Source: Lingula anatina
Taxonomy: Eukaryota > Brachiopoda > Lingulata > Lingulida > Lingulidae
NCBI RefSeq assembly: GCF_001039355.2
Contig: NW_019775524.1
Span: forward strand, 248,001-312,000
Reading direction: 5' to 3'
Length of the DNA stretch: 64,000 nt
The translations under genes were made by a program, and so were the position numbers. Below are positions 24,143 through 37,500 of this stretch, in pieces; positions within the stretch are counted from its first letter, which is position 1, and each line of letters opens with the position of its first letter. Below the pieces are notes generated by a model. The model had not been told where the DNA came from and ran no database searches. It saw only the letters and a list, made by a program, of their open reading frames with translations.

Positions 24143-27100
24143 ATGCAGACTAATTCAATTATTAATCATTTCCAAGAAGAACTTGCTTATCATGAAACCT
24201 ATGCAGCAGAGAAAACAAAAGGTACAAGTCCAAGGGGTCAGGTGGTCAAATACATCCTGGCTCACATCAACTATAATGATAAACCCCAGAAACCTTATAT
24301 TGTTCATGGAACATCAGGTTGTGGTAAGACTGTCACACTGGCCCAGCTGGGGAGACATCTGAAAGCTAAACAAAAAAATACCATAGTAATCCAAAGGTTC
24401 ATTGGCATATCCCAGAGAAGCTCCTGGCTTCATGACATTTTGATCGGCATCCAAATTGAGCTATGTAAAGAACTGAACCTACCAGTGCCAGAAAACAGAA
24501 TATTCCACCAAGTAGATAGAACTTTGAGAAATTTTGATGAGTTGTTGAAAGAAGCCAGTAAAGTGCTTAGGGGACAGAAGCGGAAATTGGTACTTGTCCT
24601 GGATGGGATAAATGAACTGCATTCTACACCTGGTATGGATTTTGTAAGCTGGGTCCCTTCTTCAGTGCCATCTATGATCTCCTTGGTGCTCTCAACTGAT
24701 CCAAATGAACATGGAGTGCTGGAGAAACTTCTGCAACGGATCCCAGATGAGAAAACCTACCTGCAAGTCGCAAGTTTCACAGAAGATATGATAGTAGAAA
24801 ATCTTGCTCGGTGGCAAAATGATGTAGAAAAGAATTTAACAGAAGAGCAATTTGAGAGTCTTTTTGAGTTCTTTGCCCATTGTAAGACACCACTGTATGT
24901 GAAGATGTGCTTCAATACTGTAATACACCAGGTTCCCAATCCTGAGGGCCAAAAGAACAGTGAGGAAGAAAATCCAGTCTTATCCAATACCCTCCGTGCT
25001 GCTGTGAAGGATTTTTATAAAAGATTAGAAAGGAAGTATGGTACTGCTATGGTGTCACATGTACTTGGATATATGGCATTGGCCAGGTGAGTTTAATCTA
25101 TTGTTTCATTGCAAAACTGCTGAAGTCCATCATGTTTTCAAGAACAGATCAGAAAAGATTGTCTGACTCTGCATCTAACTAAAAGGAGATAAGAACATGC
25201 TTTCAGTGATGCATTTGAACAAAAAGGCTAGTTAGAATATTTTGTTTGTCCTGATTGCTTTACTGTAGTTTTTAAACAAAATTAAACAGGAACAATACAA
25301 AGTAAATTGGATTGACTTTACAGCAAGATCAATTCTGAAGCAGTTAAAAAATCAATTATGACTGTGTAATTATTACTCCAGTTAATAGAATGTAGACAGA
25401 TATTGATCTTGCTTAAAGTCTAACTGTGTTTTGTTATGGCTCCTAATAGTTACTGCCTAGTGACTCAAACAGAGCTACTTGTCTAATTTAATTGTGTATG
25501 GTAATTAAGAAATAAAATATGTGTGAATATGAATTTTTAAAAACATTTTACATATTTACAAATGGACTGTTTCATAGATGTTTGATTTGGTGATTCATAA
25601 CAAAATGAAACATTATTATTTGATTTAGCAACCTTTTCAAATAATTTTTTTTGTTTAAATTTTGTACTTAGTCTAATATTTCTGTACTTACCAAAATAAC
25701 TTTTATTAGTATATGAATCACATACTAGCATAGGAGTTAAAAAAAATTCAAGTTTGAAAAATAAAGTTTGAATTTTTATTGATATCATTTTATGTGTAGG
25801 TATGGTTTGAGTTTAAAGGAACTTGAGAACCTGTTGAGTGTGGATGATGCTGTGTTAAGAGAAGCAGGGAGATCTGGGGCTAAGAGTGATGCAGACAAAC
25901 TGTGGAAAGTCCTGGAGAGCTGGCATGGTCTTCAACAGGAACTCATTACTAGATTCCAGATACTGCGGGAAAAACTGGCGTATGGAACCAAAGTTTACAG
26001 CTTCACTCAGAGGTTGGTATCAGTTGCTATTGCATATTCCTTATACTTTTATTCATTATAGATACAAATATTTTTGTAAAGTCGGGTTCATGTTACAGAT
26101 AGATGAACCCCTCTCAGTAGACAATTTGATTAAACCATAGGTAATCAGGTAATCATAGGTAATCACTTCTCCCCCACTTACTACTTTCCCACAGTAAGTT
26201 CGCATTTTGAATTTTATGCTAATCAGTATCTTACACTTGTAACATTCTAGTAATTTTTAATTACAAAGCTTGGGTAAAGATCACATTTCTTGCTTGCAGT
26301 TCATAGTTTATTGAGCAAAGGTGAGTATCATCTTAACTTCCATAAACAAAGCTTTGTGACAACATTATATACCTTTTGTTTTAACTGTTTTGATAGTGCA
26401 TGGATCTTTTACAGTGTAACACAATATAAAGAATAATATTTGATTTAAAACATATCGTATGCAGTAAACTCATGTATATTCCTGCTTAAGTATATAATTT
26501 AAACATTAATAATCATAGAGCAGACACCACCTGATCTGAAAATATTTTCACAGCAAATAATTACAGTGAGTCTAACCAATAGTTAGATTATACAATAATG
26601 CTTAGTTATTGGATATAAGTTGAGGTTCTTTTGTGCCTTTCTCCAGTGTTTTGGTAACACCCACAATGGCTTGTTATGGTATTGGGTGATAATTGCCTGC
26701 AATAAGTTGTAATCAATTTCATCAAAAATCCATGCATGTGTTAAATTGATCTGCAATAGTTACTATGCACCATTGGAATGCTTAATCATTCTTATTTTCA
26801 TCAGTGTGGCTAGTCCATAACTTAATTGCATATTACTGTAGTAGTTTTTTTGCATAGATTCCTTGAAGAAAATCTATAAAATTCAATGTTTAATGCATAC
26901 AATAGATGGGACCATTGTAAAGAATATAGATACATCTGGTAATTACAATCAGATCAAGTAATGTTTAAAAATCCAATTTTAAAGATCTAATTAACTATGT
27001 TTGAATTTTAAATCACCTACAAACAGAAATATTTGCACAAAACAGGCGGATTTAGGCCGTCTTCTGGGTCTTCTGGAAGACGGTCAGATTTTCAAGTTTA

Positions 27101-30100
27101 CATTGAGGGGTATCTAATTTTTTATGTTGGAAGATGGTCAAAAATGGAGGATGGATCAACAAAGATAATTTGGAAGACTGTCAAAACGTATCTCTGGATC
27201 CGCCCCTACAAAAGTTGATGACTTAGGGAATGATCTTTTTGCTGAGAAAGCAAAAACTTTGATTGATATATATATATGATGCTGCATATGCTCATAATTA
27301 AACCGATTGTGCTACGTATACACACTATATATGCCACTTCTTTGAAAATGACTTGTTTCATTTATGCTTAATCCATTAATCAGTTTTAAAATATATCTTT
27401 TTATTTGTTTGATTAAATATTAAGATTAATTTTTTAAATGCAAATTTAGAAATTAATACAATATTTGAGCATAGGAAATAAGAATCATAGAGGAACTCTT
27501 ACAATTACACTGTTTTCAATGAAAAATTATGGTCAGAGTTCTAACCTCAGATCCATTTTTATCCTTTTTTTTGTATAAGATATATATCATAAACAAATAC
27601 AGCCTGAAAATTGTTTTCCCCATATATATACATATGTGTATACACTATAGATAATACTGTTGTTTTGTTTTACCAGGCAATATTTCCAGGTTGCCATGGA
27701 ATGCTACTTGGATGGTCCCCCAGAGTCGCCTAGCAACCGTAGCTCACTGCTACGGAAAATGTCAGACTTCTTTCTCTGGGTCTGGAAACAGGAGCTGGAC
27801 AGGTTCCATAGAGATGAAGAGGATGGGCACACCAGCTTTGAAAGTGATGAGTTTTCAGCACTTGGGCCTGAACACCTGTGGAATGTCAGTGACCTCCCAT
27901 ACTACTTGTTACACTCTGAGAAGAAAGAGGACCTTCTGACAATAACCTTGGGTAACTTTTTTTGGCTCTTTGCCAAAAGCAAGATCATGTCTTTGACGGA
28001 AGTCATTAATGACTTTAACATAACTTTGGAAATCATGAACCATCCTGAGGTGGAGATTTTGAGAGAGAGCTTAATTTGTGTACAGGAAAGGCTTGACGCA
28101 AATGACAAAGGGACATCACATTTTGCAACGAGCCTCTTGGGCCACATACGCTCCCTTTCCAGTGCCTTTCCCAGTGTCATAGGCAGAGTCACCAAGCAAG
28201 CTCTGGACTGGTGTCTCAACAGGGCATCAAAACCCTTACTCATCCCAACATCAACCTGGCTTGATGCTCCCATTGGGTATCACATTGGGGTAGCTGGTTT
28301 ACCTCCAAGAATGGTCACTGCTGCTAGCTTGTCCAAGGATGGGAAAAGGCTGTCCCTGGCACATGATGATAAGACTGTGTCAATATGGGAAACTTGTGAT
28401 GCTTGCGAGATGCTACTTTCAAAAGTTATGAAAGGTATGTGCATAATGTATTTGATGTAGAGACCTGGGTTATAATATGATAACATTATTATTTAAGACT
28501 AATATGTTCATAAATGATTATGGAATTGAGAGTTGATGTGATGACCATTATCAGGTTTTGCACTGTGTTAGAATTTTTATCAAATTGATTTTAAGCTTTT
28601 TATTTTTATTTATTTATTTAATCTCTTTCAATGAACTGATAAAGCAAATTTTGTTGATACAAAATTGTCTTTACTTTGTAAATAGATAACCCTTGCTTTT
28701 ATGAGTAAGCAGTATGTTTTATAAGCAGTATGTTTTATAAATCTGTTGACATGTTCTTCAGATCCAGTGTCTGCTATCAGCCTTAGCGATGGTGGAGACC
28801 AGGCAGCCATTTTTAGCAAAGATGGCCTTACAGTGAAAATTTTAGACACCCATCATTTAGACACAGATGAAGAGTATGTGGTATTTCACCAAAAGTCAGA
28901 TACCATTGCCTGGGAGACTACCTCAAGGTGGACTTCTTCAAAGAGGACGAGGCTTAAGATGAGTGCAAACAGTGAGCGAGTCCTTCTCCTCCATGAGAAT
29001 GTCCTGTATGTGGTGTACCAAGGCCAAGGAAGTGCAAAGAGAGTCACTGATGGTGTCTCCTGCTTCCAGATTTCAGTTTGTGGCCAGTACTTAGTCACTG
29101 GTCATTTTAAGGGCAGTGTCAGCGTCAGGAGCATGGTGGACAGGAAAGTACTGCACACATTGGACAAACACGGTGATTGCGTTAGTTGTGCCTTTGTCAC
29201 CAAGGAGAAGGTGTGTGCTACAGGGGGACATGATGGAAAGGTGGTGGTGTTCAACCTGGAAGATGGAAAAGTTGTGCATGAGATCCTGGGCAGCAAAACC
29301 AGGGTTCAAGATGTTGCTATTGATCAGTTTGGACTGTGTCTTGGTGTTGCTGCTGATAGCGCCATCTCTTGTGGGACTTGGTCAGCGGGGAATGCTCTTA
29401 TGTCTTTGAGCAGGCACACCCAGACCTTGTGCATACAATTCACTTTGCATCTTCTCCATCAGATACTGGTATTCCCCAGGATGTACTGGTCTCTGCTTCT
29501 AGGGAAGGAGGCGTGAAGTTGTGGAACCTCCGAGAAGGAAAAGGTGTGATATGGTTTAAATAAATTAATGATTCAAGGAGTGCTTGTGTGTCATATACAT
29601 GAATTTAAGCATGTTAGTATAAACAAATTAATGGTATATGCATGTGTGTAAAAGTAAAGGTATATAATGGTATGTGTGCATCTTGATTAGCCTAAATATT
29701 CACATAGTTTACCCTCCCAAGTAATACATGTGGTAACTTTATCCCTACTGTGCTTTCTTGTTTTAATTTTGTTTCTTCAAAATAGGATAATTTGGAAAGT
29801 GATACAGATTACTTGTACAAGTGAACTGTTTATAACACTATCACAGTGTCATATGTTTTAAATTATTCAATAAGATATTTCTTACATGTAATAGGTTAGA
29901 GAGCATGCAGTTATAGTAAAATCTTTGTATCTGTCTTTGTAGCAGTATGCAGAGATGAGCAGTCAGAATTGAAAAACGGAGCCCATCATTTGACTCATCC
30001 ATTTTTTTTTCAGTGCTGAAAACCCTGATGGTGTCTTGTGATGAACTGTCAGTTTGTGGGGAGGCCATGATGACAAGATGTGAGGAGGAGATGGAGGTCC

Positions 30101-32214
30101 GTCTCTGGACTCTAGAACCTTTGCAGTGCAGTGTGGAGAGACAAGGGTAAGGAATACATTTACTGAAATAATATGATTATGAAAATGTTAAATATTTACA
30201 AAAAGAGAAAAGCAGCCTGAGAGGTTTGTCACCCCTTTCTCATTAAAAAAGATGTTATAATCATGATTTGACTGTCAATACATATAGTCTGAGTATTTCA
30301 TAAGTACAGAGGATGGATTTGTATATTCATTGTTCTCAAATCCCTCTTCTGGACACAATTTTCAACAGTTACTGATTTAACAGATCAATTTGTCAATTGA
30401 CAGTTTAAATTTATTTTATCAGATAAAGGTAATTCTTGATAAAATCCATCACAAAAATTCCTGTTGTTTATAATTTGTTATACTTGTTAAAGTACATATA
30501 CAAGCTACTGTACTTTTTGTCTTTTTAATGTGCACTTTTGAATATTTATGATTTCATGCTTCCTGTTGTATCAGGTTTCTTCCAGGTTCTGGTTTGAAGC
30601 CTGTATTAGACAAAGAAGGCCATTTTGCCTGTGTACAGAGCAGGGACAGATATTTTACTGTGGCATCAGATTTAGCAAACAATACCACCAGGCTTCTAAA
30701 GGCAGCTGGACCATCTAAAGATGTCAAACCTCTAGCTTGTGCACAGGTATTTATTTGATAAGTTCTTTATCTTCTCTACATTGTATATTTAAATCTAGCA
30801 AGCTTCAGAAAAATGAAGCAGCTAGCTTGAGTCTACTTATTCAAGGAGTTATGCAAAAAGCTAAATGAGAATTTGAAATTAAAAAAATAATATAGTGAAC
30901 ATGCGTTATCTGTCAATAAACTTCCTCTTTTTTTTTTTTTTTTGATGAATTGCCACCACTTAGTTTAGACGACAGATTTAAAATGGAACCCGGGATTTTA
31001 GCAATATTAAATTTTCTATTTATGAATAATATAAGTCTACATTTATGAGTTTTAACTGAAAGAGAATCAGATGATGAGATGTTAAAAATTGGAATATGAT
31101 AACTGCATTCAAAGTCCTGGTTGTTTAAGTATTATTGTTTACTAAAAGACAATCTTCATATTGATCTATCATGTTTGCATTAATATGTGTAAAAGAGACA
31201 CCCACTAGGAATATGAAAAGAAAGCACACACCTTAATGAATATAAATGTGTTTGTGTTTTGATCAAGTGCACTCACTATCCACTTTATGCTTTGAATGTC
31301 TCATGTATTTCAATATAATTTAGGTGGCAGAAGTCCATGTTCTGGTCAGCATCAGTAACAACCGTACAATACAGCTGTGGTGCATAGAAGAAAACCAACT
31401 GATCAGGACTTTTGACCTCAAAGAAGAAATGGTGTTTTCTAGCTTTTGCCCAAGAACATCTCAGGTTCTCTTTTCTTCTAAGACTGGCCGAGTTGAAGTC
31501 TTGGGAATGTCTAGGAATCCAGAGCCCCCAAGGCACCTCAAAGAAGTGACAGTAAGTGGCACCAAGATCTTGCACCTTAGAGGGGATGCCATTTTTTACA
31601 ACCAAGCCAATGTGTTACATTTTTCATCTGTGGCAAGACCCAAGCAGAACATTAGGTTGCGTTCACACAAGTTTCATGTTTCCAAGGTGTCTGCCTCAGC
31701 TGACATAAGCACGGTGGTATCATACACCCCAAAGGAGGGACTGTTTGCCTGGGATACCAAAGCAGGTAAAGTCAAGGGAAAACTAGGCATGGAAGGAATC
31801 AAGGTGCACCACATGGATCTTATGCTGGATGGGAAACATGTTTGGATGGCGTCTGGAGATCAGATTCTTATGTTTGATCTGAGCACAGGGCGTCAGGTCA
31901 TCCAGCAGATGGCGCCAGGTCAGGTCACCAGCCTCAAAGTGGTGGATCAGGAAGTGGTGGTCACTACCAGTGCGGGAAATGTTGGCCGTTTTTCAGCAGT
32001 AAACATGTCTGCTGCCAGGTCCTCAAGTTTCTACAGCTTGGGGAGAATGTGGTGGCAGGACCCTCCTTCAACAAATTCTACCTCTTTGACAAATGGTAGT
32101 GTGAATAACAATCAAAAGACAGGCTCTAAATCACCCCGAGATTCAGTTGGTGCTAGGAGCGCAGAGGTAGCTGGTGAGGCAGAGCAAATGAGTGCAGCGT
32201 GTGTTATTCTCTAA
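24143..32214 (+). CDS. NACHT and WD40-repeat protein (STAND NTPase), seven exons
   Basis: Exons: 24143-25086, 25800-26012, 27677-28434, 28762-29543, 30014-30146, 30575-30746 and 31324-32214, about 1297 residues allowing for one missing base. An in-frame TGA at 24125 precedes the ATG, fixing the start. The NACHT NTPase comes first: Walker A GTSGCGKT (56-63), Walker B LVLVLDGINE (149-158). A helical region follows, with SDLPYYLLHSEKK typical of NWD-type proteins. From about residue 710 come degenerate WD40 blades (TVSIWET, GKVVVFNLEDGK, VKLWNLREGK, TIQLWCIEEN, GLFAWDTKAGK, ILMFDLSTGR). The architecture matches the NWD1/NLR-like signal-transduction NTPases, in which the propeller senses a ligand and NACHT oligomerises; partners here are unknown. 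There is no DUF4062, death or CARD domain at the N-terminus. Oddities: a -1 frameshift near 29369, and a Ser/Asn-rich tail ending CVIL, a CaaX-like prenylation box. Confidence 0.92.
27043..27209. repeat. MITE-like element in a NACHT gene intron
   Basis: The ends CAGGCGGATTTAGG and CTGGATCCGCCCCTA are imperfect inverted repeats and match the ends of 741-1001. The interior has repeated GGAAGAC/GTCTTC words that can fold back. It is probably a non-autonomous DNA transposon lying in the intron between exons 2 and 3. Confidence 0.5.
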
Positions 32215-34258
32215 CATGTAGGATAGCACCCTGAGTTTTGATGGGTACTTGTTTTACCTGGAATCCCATACCCAATTCTCTGTGAAAGAATTTATTTTTT
32301 ATCCTGTAATATAAAATTTCTCAACATGAGAGGGTGATCCACAAAATAATTTAACTATTTGCTGTTTATTATTTTTTATTTTTTCAGAACGAATCATTTT
32401 GAAAATATTTTTTTATATTATTTTTTTTCAGTTTTTGTAGAAATGAGTTATTTGTTGCTTTGTGACAATTTGCCTGTGCTATATTTATCAATATTTTGTT
32501 TTTATGCTTTTAAGCTGCTGTGCCAATGAAGGGCATTTTTTGTCCTTCACGTATGCATTTTCATTCCATTGTGCAATAACGATTTACCAGTATTCTGACT
32601 TCAAAACTAAGTTAATATATGTTAAATGTTCATGTTTCTGTCATGCTGTAGGAGAGCCCAGTAAGCTATGTATCCACGTGGATGCTGAGTAACATAACTG
32701 ATGTCCTTATTCTTGATATTTTTCTTACTGCGTTTGTTAGAATTTTAATGGTACACTGTATTTCATATGTTTATATTTGGATTTTACAGTAGACATGATG
32801 TGTTACTTGGTGCATTTTAATCAAAATCACTATGACAGTTTTTACTTAGAAGTTAATGCTTTTGTAAAATTGATAGTATTGCTGTGATTGTGTTTTTCTA
32901 CTAAGTTTATTTGTATCAAGACAGACCATTTTTGTGGTTATTTAATAAATTTAATGTCAGTTGTATTTTTATAGTGATTATCACTGTAAATGGATTTGTT
33001 TGTGCGATTCTAAAAAAAGTGCCTTAAAATAGTTATAACTTGTACAACAGTTATTGTTATAGTTTGATATGTTCCTGTGTAGTTATGGTGTGACTGTGTT
33101 ATTGACTTTTTGATTTCCAAGAAAAAAAGACATTCTACACTGTGATATTATTAACATTTACATTAGAGTTGTGATAATTGTCAGTTTTACATTTCAGTAA
33201 ATATTGACGAGTATCTTTGTAATTTTGTGCCAAATAAAAACATTAAACATTATGGGCGATTTTTTATTTTGCTTCATTTTAGCATGTCACTTTAGATCAT
33301 ATCTTTGAATTTGATTTATTTACCGGATTTTGTCCGTGTTTAGATCAAGATTTATAACTTAATTTGATAGACTAGTCAGTTGTTTATGAAAGGTATAAAA
33401 CGGATTACTGATACGACAAGGTGACGGCATTTACTTGGAAAACGTCCATTTTCAGAGCTATTAGCTATTATTTTAAAACGCATTGGAGGCTATAATCAGA
33501 AAATGTTTTTAATCCCTTTAAAATTGGTATGGAATGTAAAAGGTGAAAAAAAATCTAAATGACTCCGGTTGAGATAAGTTTTGGACTCGGGGATTTCTTA
33601 CACATTTTGTTTCACGTATATACCGGTACGATGAGTATGTGGTCTTGCTAGCCTTCCAAACACTCTACCGTCGATTTTATATTGACAAGGAAAAATAAAT
33701 TCATAGATATACCTGTATGCGGCGTTTATTATTCATCTTGATAATAGTTGTCAGCCGATATTGTACTGCAGTGTTTATTATGGTCGAACAAAACGCCACA
33801 AAACTATCTATGTTAGTGTTGTTAAAACAAAAGCTTCATGTTTTGTCTTAAAGGTAAAACAGTAGAGGCGGACAATGTGTGTTCAAACAGTTGTAACTGG
33901 CTTGTAGACATTTCATCCTTTCTTCCTTGTTTTCGTTTGGCGACAGAGGCCCATATGATGAAAATACAGTAGTTGCAGATATATTTTTCACAGTCGAAGC
34001 TTGGTGGTACATAACAATCAATGAAGTATTTTACATCAGTACAAATAAATATTTGAAAAAAAACTCGCATTGTCTTTTGCTGTGAACTACTGTTTATCAA
34101 ATCCATTCTTCGTGACTTGCTGAAAATCTGACTGATATTTCCCTTTTCCTTTCACTACAGTGTACCTCTTTTCAAGCATCTTGTTTCAAATAATGAAATG
34201 TCAAACATCAGCACCCATGTTTTTTATATAACATATCCAATTATCACCTAGCGTTACA
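32215..34258. other. Convergent 3' region: NACHT-WD40 and small membrane protein genes
   Basis: No coding exon is seen. The left kilobase is the likely NACHT 3' untranslated region. A pair of candidate signals faces each other: AATAAA at 33233-33238 on the plus strand and at 33725-33730 on the minus strand. Confidence 0.5.
33233..33238 (+). terminator. Candidate polyadenylation signal, NACHT-WD40 gene
   Basis: AATAAA about 1.0 kb past the stop codon, in GTGCCAAATAAAAACATT. An earlier AATAAA lies at 32944-32949. Confidence 0.4.
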
Positions 34259-34594
34259 TCAGTTAAGAGGTGACTCCGATCTCCCAACGTTTCCTTCATA
34301 GCCAGTCGCTCCTTGCTCTGGTTTCAGTGAATTGGCGCGATCCGAGCGAGTCCATGCAATGGCTGCAACTTGCATCTTGCCAACCTTTTCGGCACGTTTT
34401 CTCACTTTTTTCTTTGCTTTTCGCACGACAATTTTCTTCCTGCAGGATTCGAAACATTGAAGAAGATCCAAAAATATGAGGCAACCAAACAGTAAAGCAG
34501 CCACGCCAATTGTGATCCCCAGGCCCATGCCAGCAGTTGTAGTTACAGACGGAGCGGTAGTGGTAACTAGAGTTGTAGCGTTCACTGGCGCCAT
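34259..34594 (-). CDS. Small single-pass membrane protein, 111 residues, unrecognised
   Basis: An open frame from ATG at 34594 to a TAA at 34259. The N-terminus is short and Thr-rich (APVNATTLVTTTAPSVTTTA) with one N-glycosylation sequon at Asn5, consistent with a mucin-like outside segment. A hydrophobic helix follows at about 22-46 (GLGITIGVAALLFGCLIFL), then a CFESC pair and a strongly basic stretch (RKKIVVRKAKKKVRKR), consistent with a positive-inside cytosolic side. The remaining tail is polar. There is no cleavable signal peptide, so a type III orientation is likely. Composition and layout look like a real small membrane protein, but I know no family match. It could be the only coding exon or one of several. 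Confidence 0.5.
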   Translation of the reverse strand: MAPVNATTLVTTTAPSVTTTAGMGLGITIGVAALLFGCLIFLDLLQCFESCRKKIVVRKAKKKVRKRAEKVGKMQVAAIAWTRSDRANSLKPEQGATGYEGNVGRSESPLN

Positions 34595-37500
34595 GATGCA
34601 CTGTGGAGGAGTAGGTTATCAAAGATCGAAAAAGATATTTCGATCGTTCATGCAGTAGGAAATGACGAATTTCAAAATTTTATAACAAACCCATTTCTAC
34701 TTTGCCAAAGACCCGCTCTTATTAAGATCAATGTAGCTATGTCCACGACCGGTTGGCGTTTCCAAGAACTGTTTCCGCTGTAAAGACAGAACCGTCTTGA
34801 GTAGACAAGCAGTTATGTTATTGCTCTGTAGTTTACTGATTTTATTGGCTACTGTCCAGTATTCTTTTTGATAGAACACAACTAGTAAAACATCATCTCA
34901 CTCAAAGTACATTCTTTCCGGACAAACATGACGCACGGACATTCCGTCCATTCCCTTCGCTGCTCATTGGCAAAGTTTACCGATTCAATGCTCATTTCAA
35001 AATAATATTTCTCCTTGCATTTGTTTACCATAAAGACGAAACACCAAATTCCGGCGAGTCTTTCCTTGAAGACTAGGTACTCGTATCTCTGAGAGTTGTT
35101 AGACAATTAGGCTAGTAACAAAAGTATTACCAGGGTTTTGTCTAGAAAATGTCATGTCAAAAGCCGGAAACAATCAATAAATGTGGCTCGAAATATAATC
35201 TCTCATTTTTGAGACAACCAGCGTTTAATATCAGTACACATAGACGAGTTAAACCAAAGAATCACAAGTGTGACAAAAGCATCACTGTCACGTGATGTCA
35301 TAAAAAGTTGATGAAAAAGTTATCATTGTTGTATTTATTGATCCATAAACCACTGTTAAATGGGTTTTAATGCGGTGAAAATCTCTCACCTACATGATCT
35401 ATTACACTGCAACAGTGTCGCGGAAATTGAATATCTAGCACTAAGTAAATTCTATTTGAAACATGAACGATGCAGTTTAAAAATTATAGATTTGTGTCCA
35501 AAAGGTAAGATGACTAATGGCACCAAACAATAGTCAAACCCAACATAAATGTGTGCTTAACTATATTTTGTTTAGAGGTTATCTTTCCTAAATTACCATC
35601 CCTGCCCTGCTTTATGATCGTGAATCAATTGAAATAACTGTTGTCATGACAGAAAAAAAAGTCAGTTCAAAAATAAGTCTATTTCACAATGCAGTTTCCG
35701 GAGTTTGCACGTACTCCAGGTCACCGAGCCGAAAAGCCATTTACGATGCTTCGATTGGTTATACAACGGCATACTGAGTAAACCACAGCAATTGTTAAAG
35801 AAAAATTATGCAAGTTAAATAAACATGATGGCGTCACGTGAAGAACATTTGCCAAGCTTAAAATATCTAAACAAGACGGGTGTGAGACAAACAAGTTCGA
35901 GATAGGATATCACGCACGTTGGTTTTAAATGGCGAAGACAACAAACTTAAAAGTTTTTAAAACAGAAAATTGATAAGTTAGTAGGGTTTCGGTTTTGATT
36001 TGGTGCTGTTCTGGTGCCATTTTATAAATCCGAAAGGCTTGTAAACAACCAAACAAAATTTGACTATAAAAACGACCTAAAACGTTATGAAAATAGGGTT
36101 TCTTGTCATTTGGTATGTATATTTGAATGGTTATAATAATGTTACATTCACATAAAACGCAATTGACAAATACACATTCTTCTAATATTTCAGTGCCAAT
36201 ACTAGGAATTTTAACGGTTCATTTTAAATGCACAAAGTGCACGACTCTGAGTCTCATGATACATGTGCCGTATTATAAAATTACCAAGTCCTGGTTGTAT
36301 GTTTATTTTCAAATTCTAATTTTTTTTTTTTTGCAACACCCCTCAGCCCCATCTTTTGTTAGAAGTTTCTTCTGCGAGCAGCTTAGTCATAAAGCCATTT
36401 TAATTATCATTTATACCTTCATGTCATCCATATCACCGCCCTTTTCAAGTAGTCATTCCAGAAAATCTGTTCTCAGTCAAAGCAATATTTTTCAAAATTA
36501 AAGCCGAATCATTAAAAGAGAAACATTTTGGTGGTATTCATAACACCGGGCTAACTAATCCACGGATCAAATATGGCGACCAACTTAAAAGCTTGTCGTT
36601 TAATCCACTTATAAACACTGAAAAGATTCCCGGCAGGGATTACGCAACAAGCATTCAAGTGGTTCGGCCATATTTGATCTGCGAACCAGATAGTCCGCTG
36701 ATATGAATGCGGCCTTTGATTCATTATATGCATGACGTAGCGCATCGTGTGCCTTTATTCTGGAAGCTGCAGCATTTATTTGAATACGTTAAGGGTATAT
36801 TGATTCATTTTTTTACATGACCTGACATGACCTCATACAATGTGCGCCGTTTGTACATATTAGTTAAATATAAGCGCAACACATTTAAAAAGTGAGAGAA
36901 AAAAACAATGTCAGCCAAAATGAATTTAGCGGGTTTGCTTCGCTTTTCATTTTTGTCTTTTTTGAAGTATGCAATCAGTAATACAGCAGGTACTTGTACG
37001 TACTAGTACAATAGGGTGTTTTCACAGAAGAAATTGTTTCCATTATGGAGGTCGTATTCCCAAGAAGCTCTTATTCCATAGATAAAAAAATTCAGATGTT
37101 TTCTGGAAACAATTCGGGCACAATACATTTTCATATGTAGAATAGGAAATTTCGCACAAATTGGTAAAAAGCCGAAAGACTGTCTTTTAGCATATATGAA
37201 TTCATCCCTAAAAGATGGTTTGGTTGAGATCGAAAATCGGCTGTTGTTTAAGGTGTCTCGTTATGCCCAGGTTGACACTGATAACAACTGATGGTTATAT
37301 GATATATCTCATGATGTTGAATACAAAACAGTATACTGTATGGCAAATCCAACAGTAACCTTAGATTTAAATTTTGACCTAATTTTTACAGTTAAATATT
37401 CTTTTTTAATTTCCCAGGTCGTTTATCTCCGAAACTAAGCCTCTTGTCATTCTTTTGCTTATATCAAGCTCATATGATTTCCATTTAACTCATTTCAACA

